This document shows positions 1-15,989 of a stretch of DNA of 64,000 bases, one piece after another. Numbering within the stretch: the first letter of the stretch is position 1; each line of letters begins with the position of its first letter. The notes beneath the pieces are model-generated. The model was not told the DNA's origin, did no database searches, and saw nothing but the letters and a program-made list of their open reading frames with translations. Origin of the DNA: Ananas comosus (taxonomy: Eukaryota; Streptophyta; Magnoliopsida; Poales; Bromeliaceae); contig NC_033631.1 in assembly GCF_001540865.1 (NCBI RefSeq), positions 12,486,808 through 12,550,807 of the forward strand, given 5' to 3'. The translations under genes and the position numbers were made by a program.

Positions 1-1945
1 CCGCCGGAGGAGCCAATCGAGTTGCCACCTTTAGGGGATGGTTTGGGCCCATTTGTTCGTACTAAGGATGGAGGCTACTTGCGGTCGATGAACCCTTCTA
101 TTTTTAGGAATGCAAAGAGCAATGGTAGTTTGATCATGCAGGTTTCTAGCCCTATTGTAGTTCCGGCAGAAATGGGTTCTGGGATTATGGAAATATTGCA
201 GCATTTGGCTTCAGTTGGAATTGAAAAGCTTTCCATGCAAGCAAGCAAGCTTATGCCCTTGGAAGATATCACTGGAAAAACTATGCAGCAGATTGCTTGG
301 GAAGCTGCACCGGCTCTTGAGTCAAGTGAGAGGTCCAAAAGATTTCTTGCTTTCTTACCTAAATTATATCATCCTTATTTTGTATTTGATTCCATTCTTT
401 TTAATTCAAGTTTGGTCCCTGAAAGTTCACCTAGATTTTGATCTCTTTATCATAGTTTCAATTGTGACAATTTAGCCCTTTAAGGTTGTTCAGCATAAAA
501 AGAAAGTCCTTTCGTAGTCTACTGCCTGAAAATGTGCAACATCGACACTATTGTTAGACTTTCTTTTGTTACGATTGAAACCTGTGAGGATGAAATAGAA
601 ACGAAGGGTGACCTCTAGGACGAAATTCATATTGAGTTGAACTTCAGGGTCAGAATTGAAACTTTGATGAGTAAATTGAAATTAGGGTCACACTTCAGCA
701 ATCGAATTGTTACAATTGACACTTTGGGGATGAAATTAAATTTTAGTTCAAGCTTTGGGGACTAAATATGTAATTAACCACTTTTTACTGTCTAAGCCTT
801 TTCTTTTGTGGTTATGCAGGCAGGACTTGTTGGAAAATTATGCTCCAAATGTGCTGTCAGAGATTGGTTTTAGCAAGAGGAGAAAAAATAAAGATTTAAA
901 TTTAGCTCCATCAAGTTGTGAAGAGACGGCTTCAGAATATGTATCACTTGAAGATCTTGCTCCATTAGCTATGGACAAGATTGAAGCTCTTTCCGTCGAG
1001 GGGCTGAGAATACAATCTGGGATGAGTGATGAGGAGGCACCTTTGAACATCAATGCTCAGTCTATTGGCGAAATTTCAGCTTTGGAAGGGAAAGGCGCAA
1101 AAAATAGCTGGTCTTTAGGTTTAGAAGGATCTGCTGGTTTACAGCTTTTGGATGTTAAAGATAGTGGAGAGGATGTTGATGGGCTCATGGGCTTGTCTAT
1201 AACACTTGATGAGTGGATGAGGCTTGATTCTGGAATAGTCAATGAAGAAGATCAGATCAGTGATCGAACTTCAAAAATTCTTGCAGCCCATCATGCCAAT
1301 TCAATGGATTTGATTAGCGAATATTCGAAGGGAGATAGAAGGGGTGGTAAGAGATCGAGTAAAAGGTGGGGATTGTTAGGTAATAACTTTACAGTTGCTC
1401 TAATGGTCCAACTACGTGATCCTCTACGTAATTATGAGCCAGTGGGAACGCCAATGCTCTCTTTGATTCAAGTGGAACGGGTTTTTGTACCCCCAAAACC
1501 CAAGGTTTATGCTACAGTTTCCGAAAAAGGAAATAGCGAACAAGACGAAGAACCTGAACCGGAAAGTAAACCATTGGTGAAAGAGGAGATTAAAGAAGAA
1601 GAATCAATTCCGCAGTTTAAAATCACAGAAGTGCATGTAGCAGGTATAAAGAGTGAACCTGGAAAGAAAAAACCATGGGGAAATTCTGTGCAGCAACAAT
1701 CGGGATCGAGGTGGCTGCTTGCAACTGGAATGGGTAAAAGTAATAAACATCCGTTTATGAAATCGAAGGCTGTAACAAAACCTTCTCAAGTGAATACTAC
1801 AACAGTTCAGCCGGGAGAAACCCTTTGGAGCATTTCATCACGTGTTCATGGCACAGGATCTAAATGGAAGGAATTAGCTGCTCTTAATCCTCATATACGG
1901 AACCCGAATGTCATATTCCCGAATGAAACTATTAGGTTGCGTTGA
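1..1945 (+). CDS. PMI1-RELATED-like protein, 3' part (5' end outside window)
   Basis: C-terminal part of a PLASTID MOVEMENT IMPAIRED 1-type protein, a plant family needed for chloroplast and nuclear positioning responses. Visible exons are 1-332 and 820-1945; the intron 333-819 has GT-AG ends and splits an Arg codon. About 485 residues are visible, opening with PPEEPIELPPLGDGLGPFV and continuing through QIAWEAAPALESSER into the second exon. The N-terminal C2-like domain expected for this family lies upstream of the window. Acidic and Glu/Lys-rich stretches precede a conserved end: SRWLLATGMGK followed by a LysM-like segment (TVQPGETLWSISS ... NVIFPNETIRL). The stop is TGA at 1943-1945, and an AATAAA lies at 2137. 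I recognise the family from memory of PMI1/PMIR1; which paralogue it is remains open. Confidence 0.85.
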
Positions 1946-3058
1946 TGGCGGCGGATATCATACTCTAGCACTGTTGTACAGTAAACTCTAGTGAAATATA
2001 CTGGATTTAATTGCATGGATGATATCAATATCTTGGCCAGAATTTTGACATGAATGAGTTCCCCTTGTAATTGGGAGGTGGTTGGAGCTGATTGCAGAGC
2101 TTTTTTCTTGTTAAAATTGTTTTCCAAAGGTTGTTAAATAAAGGTTATTGGCGAATGGTTCGCCTGCGCCTGCCTCTGCGCTCTAAGCTTGTGTCTATAC
2201 TTAAATTGTACTGAAACTTGTGAATTATGCTTGTGTAGATGAGCTTACTATGATTGCATGAATATATTGTTTCCCCTTACATATTTTCCTTGTAAATGAA
2301 TTGTTGCTTCTCTATATCTGATGTTGAAAGGTTGAGGCTATCCTCTGTGCCGTGGCGCTTTTGAAATCGTAGCTCAGTGTCTTCATACGGGTGTGGTGGC
2401 TTTTGTTATATCTGTTGCATATAGTAGCTCTGTTTCTCCTTTACAAGTAAGTAAATCACAATTGCAACGTATTTTTATTCCTATTACACCATCCATTCTT
2501 GCAGTATAGATTGTCAGTTACTTTGCTACAGTTATCTTTAGTTGCTATTCTTCTGCTCTTTTAACTGTGACGGAAATGGTGCCGTTCGAACAGGATGACA
2601 AACTCGTTGCGTTACTAATCACAAAAGTAAACCAAATTGAGGGCCAGATTGTTGTAAATTATGTTCTTTTTCCCCAAGCCCTGTTCATTCTATTATAACA
2701 ACATTAGAGAAATGAATGCTGTGTTATTGCATTGAACTTTTTGAAGGTGCAATTTTAAAATGTTTGGTTGTCAGATAAGATTTAAAATGATGCAAACCCA
2801 CAGAGAGGAAAGAAGAGAACTAGAATAGCACGAGTACATATCGAAGAATACTAGCCAAGCTATTGATTCACGCTAAACTTATTGGATAGAATATTTACAA
2901 GCGACTGTATGGAATAGTGAAACTAGTTCTAAACACTTCATTATAATTTTATATACAAAGTTCACTATATAAAATTTGTGCTTGATATTTCCTCTGTTCT
3001 GCATTATGTCACTGTATATTACACCGCCCAATATCCAAACACAGCAGAATGAAACTAC
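1946..3058. other. Intergenic, convergent 3' flanks
   Basis: Spacer between the PMI1-like stop and the CFIm25 stop, which face each other. It holds a polyadenylation-like AATAAA at 2137-2142 and otherwise unremarkable AT-rich DNA. No gene or repeat recognised. Confidence 0.6.
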
Positions 3059-5584
3059 TCAATCATCGTCGATTATATTGAAGGAGAATTTTGACAGTAG
3101 ATGTGGAATTCCGGAGATAATAGGGCCATATACCTGCGAAACATAACAGCTTACATGAGTTTTTCTCTAGAAAAAACAAAACAACATTGGATACTGGTGA
3201 ATTAGAAACAAATTGCGTGATATATTAAGGTAAGAATCTAATTAATTGCAGCTTCTACAAAATTGTTGCACCTCGGAATTGTCATGAATCTGGTACAGTG
3301 GAACAGCAAGCAGCTTCAAGTGTCTTGGTACAACAAATTGCCTACTCACTGGTAGCCTAACCAAGAACACTTTTGTGCATTCCTGATGAGAAGATAAAAA
3401 GCCAATTAGGTACACATCCTACAATTTTTATACAGTTTGAAAGAACAGCTTGAAATGATGTACCTTAGGTCTACGTGAATTAGGCGGAGGATAGGGAAAC
3501 GGTAAAGTTTCAAACTCGGACCTCCACCACATTCCGACGCACTCCCCAATCTAAATATTGAGAACACATGAATTTTCACTAAGTTCTCGGCATTATCCAA
3601 CTAAGGAATAGTTTAAAAGCAAGAATTCTAGTTAATTCTACATAACAGCCATAAGCTTACCTGCCAATTATCATTTATCGCACAATCTTCGAGGGAGAGC
3701 ATTCTTGAAAGCTTGCGTTTCAGCCCATCAACATCTGAAAAGAAATTTCACATTGATCCGAGTGCAAAAATTATCATAAATTCAAATTTGGACTATTTCT
3801 CTAGTTGCATTGAATCCTGAGTAGATTTTCAAGCTAGATGCATTTCGACAATTGGTTCTGCAAAGTCCCAAAGAACAGCCATACATTAAGATGAGAAAGT
3901 ATTTATATTGGCTTCAGTCTAAAGACTCTAAACATGACCACATGGTTAAGATAGAATATCAGAATGTTAATCTGTTGTACCTTAATATAAACAATATCTG
4001 AGAACAGTTTTTCAAAAGCTTAATACGTGCCTCATGGTAAATATCCATACATACATCATCCTAATAATATAAAAAAAAGACACACATAGAAACATGGAAG
4101 ATTAGGAACTTAAAAGCGATGTTTTAAGAAATTCCAATGACATCGTCAGTCGTCAGATGACTTGTTGATACACTTAATATATGATCAACAGCCTGTGTTT
4201 CTCTCTCTTCAGTTTTCATTAGCCTTCTAAATTGGAGTCCAACTCATAGATGACATTATACAGCAATTTGCATGTGATCTGCTTGATAGGTTTGAGATAC
4301 AATATGACTTACTACTAGAAGTTTATATTCCAAAAAATATCACAAACCTTGTTCGCCAGGTCTTAGTCGGCCTCCAGGGAGTTTAAAGAAACAGTTCTTT
4401 ACTTGCAACACCAGCACATGAGGATGCCGAAACAATTCAACCTGCATCCCAAAAACATCAAAATTATCCATTAGAGCATTTCTTTAAGTCGAACCTGGAC
4501 TTCCGAAGAGAATGTTTTGGGATATTGAGCAACCTAAGTCTGGTATAGAGAACACAGAGTAAGTAAAGTCACATGGCAAAATTAAGCACGGACGCAAGTA
4601 TTAGTAGAACAGCTGAACCAACAATAATGAAAACATGACAATATGAGTCCTCCAATTCAACTTAGGATCCGTATATAACATATTGTCTCCAATTCACCAT
4701 TATTTACCAATCTTTAATTGGTTTATATCAGAGTGCTTAAGCAATCCGACACCGAACGTCCCCATGCCACCTCCCAAAGAGTTGAGCCAAAACACTACAA
4801 ACCTAGCAAAATTAGATTTAGAATCAGACCAACAACCGAAAGGCCGATCTCATCGACCCCCCACATCCAGCTCATAGAACAGCTTCTCTCAGAAAGCCAA
4901 GCGAAGCGCGCAGCAACAAAACTGCTCTAGAATGATAAAGTTTGTTGAGCTGAGAATGAAGCATGAAAGCTACAGCTTCTAGGTTTTGTTGCAAACTAAT
5001 TAAATATTTAATATTTTACGAAAGAACCTGTTCGTGCTCTTTTTGACAAGCTCCATCTGATTATAATACTATAGTAAACACATCTTATTCTTCGACATGA
5101 TCAATTTTGATGTAACAGTAAACAAGCCAAAAACACAATTCAAACTCAAATGAGCCAATACTTAACGAAACAAATGATTCAGTGCTCTATAAGTATATTC
5201 CACTCATATGAACCCGAGAATCGCAATAACATAAATAAAGGGAAAAAAAAAGAAGAGAGAGAGAGAGAGAGAGGGATCGGACCAGGAGAACACCTAGGAC
5301 GCAGGTCCTCAATCCATGGGAAGCAAAACTGTCAAAAAGTCAAAAAGTCACAACCAACCAAACACGACGCGCCGTGTAAGTGTTCGAGAAAATGCCCCAA
5401 AGAAAAAGTGATACGAGAGAGAGAGAGAGTGGGAGTACTTAGATTTGAGGCGTTGGATCCTGTCGAGGGGGTTCTCGTCCTTGTCGGGGAACGCGTCCTT
5501 GGCGCCGAAGTAGTAGCGACTCAGCGGGTATATCTCCACCGCCGCCGCGCTGTGGCCCGCCGCGTGCGCTCCCCCGTTCTCCAT
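3059..5584 (-). CDS. CFIM25: Pre-mRNA cleavage factor Im 25 kDa subunit (CFIm25 / NUDT21-like)
   Basis: Subunit of cleavage factor Im, which binds UGUA motifs in the nucleus and sets poly(A)-site choice. Seven exons on the minus strand, in transcription order: 5439-5584, 5283-5328, 4348-4441, 3661-3734, 3464-3550, 3272-3382, 3059-3133. All have GT-AG borders and consistent phases, giving 210 residues, the usual size of the family. Conserved blocks are IYPLSRYYFGAKDAF at the start, HGLRTCV, VELFRHPHVLVLQ, the degenerate Nudix helix region FKLPGGRLRPGE, GECVGMWWRSEFETL, PKECTKVFLVRLP, and the end YGPIISGIP..LSKFSFNII. The Nudix glutamates needed for hydrolysis are not complete, as is normal for this non-catalytic member. 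The very short 46-nt exon 2 was found from the phase constraint. Confidence 0.95.
5253..5274. repeat. (GA)n microsatellite in CFIm25 intron 2
   Basis: Perfect GA run of about 20 bp just downstream of exon 2 in transcription sense. A second short GA run lies at 5414-5429 in intron 1. Confidence 0.8.
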
Positions 5585-6611
5585 TTCTCTCGAAACGCGA
5601 AAACACTCGAACGCTCACCAACGAGAGGGGTTAAAAAAAACAAAAACAAAAAAACAAAAACGAAAAGAAACAGTGAGAAGGGGAGAGAGAGAGAGATTCG
5701 GGGTTGGGGTCGGGATCGGGTGGTGGGGTCGGGTCGGTGGAAAAGAGGCGACGACGTGGCGAGCGCATGGTCGGGGTCGGGAACCTAAGAAAAGTGAAGC
5801 GGTGCTGCGGATAAGAGAACTACGTGGACTCGAGAAACAAAGAGGACCCGTGCGCATCTAACACGTAACACGTTACTGCTATTATTACACTGCGGCCTCG
5901 CACACTAACAGCGTGATTCCTTTTCGTTTTAGTTTAAAGATGGCTACATACATTGTTTAGCAAATTGCTACGCCGACAAAGTACAAACAACTTTTATAAC
6001 AGTTTTCCCCAATTCAAAATTTAATAATATTATCTTTTTACTAATTAAATAAGAGTACATAAACAAGTTCGTAAAATAATATAGTTTATTTATAAGCCTA
6101 GTATTACTTTTCTAGTTTAAAAGCACTTTCAATGAGTCATAATATAATATAAGGCATAAAAGCCTACGTCAATTTGTCGGTACTCAGCTGCCCGAAAGGG
6201 ATCTTTTGCAAGAACCCAAAGCATTTTCCATCTAAAAAAGCCCAACGCATGATAAACTCCTCAAATTTCAGAGATTGAAAAGTATAGTTTCCATCTATAT
6301 CACACAAATGCTTGGGGCATTCGGGGTTCAATGGCATGAGGAAGCCTCTATAAAACAGAAACTTATCGCACGATTTGCAATGAGCCAGTCCCATTAAAGT
6401 GGCCATGAGCAAGCTCTGCGACTTGATCAAAAGATGCACAAAGTGTGGGGCAAATACCGATTACATCCCCAGCATACTATACTTTTTCTACATTCTGATG
6501 AATACAATTTATCAAAATTGCACTGCACGGCTGCTTTTCTGACAATCCCAGAACTGATCTTTCAGCTACACCTCTCTTCATCTGGTTCGGATTGCGGAGA
6601 CCTTCAGTTAA
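5585..6611. other. Spacer: CFIm25 5' flank and KRR1 3' flank
   Basis: The first ~300 bp are the GC-rich upstream region of CFIm25 (minus strand), with an A-rich stretch at 5633-5670 and a GA run at 5683-5695. Beyond ~5930 the sequence is AT-rich 3' flank of KRR1. No further gene seen. Confidence 0.5.
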
Positions 6612-11639
<5,028 letters not shown>

Positions 11640-11948
11640 GGATGGTCGCGGTGTAGGAGTAGGTGGTTCGACTAGGGGTTTGTGATCGCGAACACGATTG
11701 GTGTCGATTAGGGTTTTCGCGGAGATGTAGGAGAGGAGCCTCATCCTACGAGGGCGATCCGAATGAGAAATAGCAAAGGCGCGCAGTTTGGGCATATAAG
11801 GCCGTTAGGCTTATAAACCTGAACTGAGGGGCCATTACCCACAATCGACCTTTATATGTTTGGACGCTGGTACACGCGACACACTTTCTTTTAAAATAAT
11901 TCTTAGATTCTTAGATAATAATATACATGCAAAATAATTATATTTTTA
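11640..11948. promoter_or_regulatory. KRR1 upstream region, shared with the L18a-like gene
   Basis: KRR1 (minus) and the L18a-like gene (plus) diverge from this spacer of about 900 bp (11640-12545). The KRR1-proximal part is GC-rich; the reading frame of exon 1 stays open upstream to 11795, so a longer N-terminus cannot be excluded. No clear TATA box for KRR1 was seen. Confidence 0.45.
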
Positions 11949-12304
11949 GGAAAACTTTAAAAAACCCCCTGTGTTTCTGTGTTTCTCTTTTCACTTTAGT
12001 ACCCTGTGGTTTAAAACGTATCAATTTCCCCCCCGTGGTTTCGTTTTTCTCTTTTTGTTATCAATTTTATTATTATTTTTTTCTTAAATCAGTGACAAAG
12101 TTAAAATTAAAGGATACTAAAGTGAATATTCGATAAATATAGATGGTTATCTGAAGTTTTTTGTATATAATTTAACAAAATATTAACGAAAAAGCTTCCG
12201 AAAAGATAAAAATGAAACCACAGGGAGGCAAATTGATACGTTTTAAACCACAGGGTGCTAAAGTGAGAATGCACGAAACCACAGGGGGGTTTTTGAAGTT
12301 TTCC
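11949..12304. mobile_element. Foldback / MITE-like inverted repeat
   Basis: Two arms of about 100-115 bp, 11949-12064 and 12205-12304, are inverted copies of each other around a ~140-bp AT-rich centre. Outer ends are GGAAAACTT on the left and AAGTTTTCC on the right. Both arms carry the repeated words CCCTGTGGTTT and TTAAAACGTATCAATTT in opposite orientation. The element lies in the divergent promoter between KRR1 and the L18a-like gene. I found no convincing target-site duplication, so superfamily is unassigned. Confidence 0.75.
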
Positions 12305-12544
12305 CTTTTTTTTATATGTAATTTTTCTTTAAACACATCAAAATTAAAAAATAAAATAAATTTATGTCAACAAAAAAAAATTTTATTGCTAGAAAAAACA
12401 TTGCCATAGTCTAAAACTTACGGAAGTGTCGCTATTTTTTCTATAAGGAGACGACACCAATAAAAGCTCCCGCAAATTACTCTTTTTTCCTACCCCTTCG
12501 CCGTCCCCGTACGTCACTCATTCGCCGCTACATAAACATATCCA

Positions 12545-13737
12545 CCCAAATTCTCTCAAGCTCCCTCTCTCGCTCTCTCGCTCTTCAATCGCTCATAGGT
12601 AAGGATTTTTCAACCAATTCGTATGCTTTTATTCGATTTAGGTTGCAAGATTTGTAGAATTGGGATCATAATTCGATTGATTTGCTAGAAATTACGCTAA
12701 ATTTGTGCACGCATGTGCAATTTTTCTTTATTGTGACAGTGATCTTTGGGGTTTTTGATAACTTGGATGGAAATATTTTAGTTGGAGTCCTTTTGGGTTG
12801 TTTTTTTCTCACCAAATTCTTTGCTTAACTTGGTTTGTATTAGCGTCACTGAAATTTTCAATTGATGAAGGTATAATTCTATGTATGGATGTGTAATTCA
12901 AAAGTAAAGGGACAACTTTGAGTTTGAGAATCTTTGCTGAATAGTTAACAGTAGTATTTAATGGTTGAATATGGAATGTTGTAGAGAATTTTGGACAACT
13001 CTCAACAACTTTGTGATTTTACTTTGTGATTCTGGAACTGCAAGCCATTTTTTGCATAACTTGTCATTTGAGAAATCCTTGATAGAAATTATTTTTGTGA
13101 GATGGCTCTTGGCCTAATGTAAGCAAGTATAGACTATAGAGTTGCTTAAATACCTTCCAACATCATTACTACGTTAAAGGTGTGATCAGGGTATCATACA
13201 AGCCGAGTTGCCGGAAACAGTGTAGTAAACACTTAATTTAGTTGCTTGAGTTTGAAACTAATATCAATTTTGTTTGCATCTTGAAAGTTTCTTACTGTCT
13301 CGCATACGATAAATTACACAATTTGAATCATGCTGTTTTCTAGAAATTTTCTCTTCTGAAAATGTCTGTGTTGAATATCCTTAAGCTAACAAGCTTGCAG
13401 AAAGATAACAAGATTTTGACGTAATGTTGTAGATTTTCTCACCCTTACAAATGTCACTGGCAGTATATCCAATTGCCTTGCTATGTTGTTATAGATTATA
13501 CCTTTCTTCCTCTTTGTTTTCTTCTTTATGTATCGTTGGATTAACTTTGCTGTCATCTAAAGTATCGTTGTAACATCAGTTATTCGGTTTTTCCATACAA
13601 TTATCCTTGGTATCGAAATCCGAAGTTCATATTTTACTGTTGACCCCGTGCCAGAATCACTGATAGTGCTTAGACGCTTTCAGCAGGTTTTGAAGCTGTG
13701 AGGCGATCAAAGACTCAGATATAAAAGCGTAATCTTC
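12545..13737 (+). other. Predicted 5' leader with leader intron (L18a-like gene)
   Basis: A CT-rich leader at about 12545-12598 ends in a good donor (ATAG|GTAAGG). The leader intron 12599-13686 ends in a CAG, and a second untranslated piece runs 13687-13737 up to the ATG. Inferred from splice signals and the position of the first coding exon; no transcript evidence. Confidence 0.5.
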
Positions 13738-14541
13738 ATGGAACTTGGTAGCTTTTTCCTCTCTTTGGATTTTCCATTCTTTTTCTTTTGTTATAGTAAT
13801 AATAACTTATGGTGAGTTTTTATCTTTTGCGTGATGCTGTTTTCCATTTCTCTGAACTCAAAATGGTATGTAAGAAATTTAGAAACAGTGGTGATGCTGG
13901 CTTTCACTTGTTTGCTGTCATTTCTGCACAAAGTCTGGGATATGAAATGCTTGTCATTGTAAATCCATGATATGTGCAATGATCTTAAAGCGAGTAAACT
14001 CAATGAATGAATCATGAATCATGATTATTCTCTTAAATTGCCCTTCGCAACCTTTCCACTTATGGCTAACAAAATATGTTCCTTTGCAGCAAATTAGTCA
14101 AATTGAACTTATCAGTCAAAGCGGCGATTTTGGATGAATGCTTATAAATCTTTATCTGAAAATATGCAAATGGTTTATTTGCCACATACTTTTGAATGAT
14201 TATTGGATTTACTCAAATTCAGGGCAACTTTCTGATGCCAAGGACTCTGGCGTGAATTATACATTGTTAAGAGATGAAGAAACATTGCATGCGGGGATAT
14301 TCGACAAGCCCCTTCCTTGTTTTGGCTGTGGGTTAGGATGGTTTTCGTGAGTGTGCCGTGCCATCCTCCTCTTTTACTATCTCCATTCTTTAGTGTCATG
14401 CTAACATTACTCTTATCCAGTTTCCTTGTAGGATTTCTTTGCCCCTTGTTCTGGTATTACGCTACAGTTCTGTATTTGTGCAATCACTATCGCAAGGATC
14501 CTAGAGAGCGAGCTGGACTTGCAGCTTCTGCAATAGCAGTA

Positions 14542-14584
<43 letters not shown>

Positions 14585-14901
14585 GTTGCGAAAAAATTGG
14601 CGTTCCCGAGTTATCTGAGAATAGGGCAATTTGACCAGAGCGACTACTTCTAACTCTTCTTGGCTGCATTTGGCAGAACACTTACATAGGCTTATTTAGC
14701 TGCCGCAGCAGTGCAGTTCCTGTGTCTGCAATCATTATTTAGAAGTCATTTACTTCTGAAAGTGCAACTTTAGTTGTTCTACTTAGTGAGTGCTTGCTTT
14801 ATTGGATTATAAGCATTGTTTTTTCACCAATCTTTTTTAATCTGCAGGCATCGATATGTACAGTTGCTGCCTTCATCACTACAATTGCCATCTTGATATA
14901 A
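13738..14901 (+). CDS. 60S ribosomal protein L18a-like small membrane protein
   Basis: A 101-residue protein from four coding exons: 13738-13747, 14223-14346, 14421-14538, 14848-14901. The start is a tiny 10-nt coding piece (MELG) spliced into QLSDAKDSGVNYTLLRDEE. The core FDKPLPCFGCGLGWFSFLVG, the hydrophobic span around FLCPLFWYYATVLYLC, the basic loop NHYRKDPRERAGL and a second hydrophobic stretch at the C-terminus match the plant L18a-like family, which despite its name is predicted to be a membrane protein rather than a ribosomal protein. Its biochemical role is not established. An acceptor at 14420 rather than 14437 is required for frame. Promoter and leader are shared with the KRR1 divergent spacer. 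Confidence 0.82.
14547..14582. repeat. (CT)n microsatellite in L18a-like intron
   Basis: Perfect CT run of about 36 bp, eight bases after the 14539 donor. Confidence 0.9.
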
Positions 14902-15989
14902 GCTGATAGCAAAATCTCTCCGGCCGGACCCCTGTTTTTTCTAGTCAAAAGTTTTATATGGAAATATTGATATCATACAGCATTTTGTTTATAAGTCTCT
15001 TGTATGGTAATTTTCTTTGTGCATAATTATCAACTTAATTGGGAAGGATGATATGAAATTTATATCAAATCCGAAACCGGGTTATGGGTTGTTTTTACAA
15101 TTGTTTCTACTGGCCATGTCAACATTTGTTTTCAATTCTGAATATAACTTACTGTTTTATTTAATCTGTATGAAGTTTGTGCTAATAATATATTTAAGAT
15201 CCTCTTGATTACTAATAACTAAAATAAAATTTAAATTTATTGCTTTGCTCTACGGGTTGACATTCACCGGGTCAGCTTTGTTAGAGCCGGAACGTGTTCA
15301 TGTAATATCAATTATATTGTAATCAACATTAGTCCTAAGTTTTTAATTTTCACTGTATGAGAATTAGAATTGGGAAGTGATTATTCCTGGCAAAACTTGC
15401 TCTATCAATGTCAGCCCTTTTCCGCTTCTGGGGCTCAGATTATTGCAATTTTAAACCACAGCAGAGATTTTGTATACGGGGATGTTAACAGGTTGGACTC
15501 ATAATACGGTTTATCTGAAGAGCCAAAACGGAATCCAAAATCAAAATGGTGCCAAAATCTCCATTTCTCTGACTGAACTAAGCAAATTACAGCCCATACC
15601 CTAAAATCTGAATCCGATTATTTAATGTACCAAATATCAAATTAAACCATGTCTAATGATTAAGCTAAGGTGTTTTACTGCAGTAACTAAGGAAAAGAAG
15701 CAAAGTACACAAATCTGAGCACCACATCATGGTTAAGCATACAATGCCAACACAATGCCCTGATTAAGAAAAGCAATAATTACAAGATAATCCACATCTC
15801 AATACACAGTGGACCCCAAAGAGCCCATGTTGGACAAAAAAAAAAAGGTACTGATGGGCAAGCTAGTGTAGCGTCACTATACATCTGATCAACTTTTGAG
15901 TCCAAACATCTTATGGGCTCTAATCCAGATCATTAATCAAAACAAAAACTAATATTTTTTTAAGTTTAAATCAAACATGAACTACCCAG
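14902..15989. other. Intergenic, convergent 3' flanks
   Basis: Lies between the L18a-like stop (plus) and the PP2C stop (minus). AT-rich, no coding potential or repeat recognised. Confidence 0.6.

Noticed and set aside
5150..5788. 212-codon plus-strand open frame over CFIm25 exons 1-2
   Set aside because: Antisense to well-supported CFIm25 exons, low-complexity Glu/Arg/Lys content.
14100..14130. Extra exon candidate (after TTTGCAG) in the L18a-like gene
   Set aside because: Including it creates an in-frame stop; direct splice 13747 to 14223 gives the family protein.
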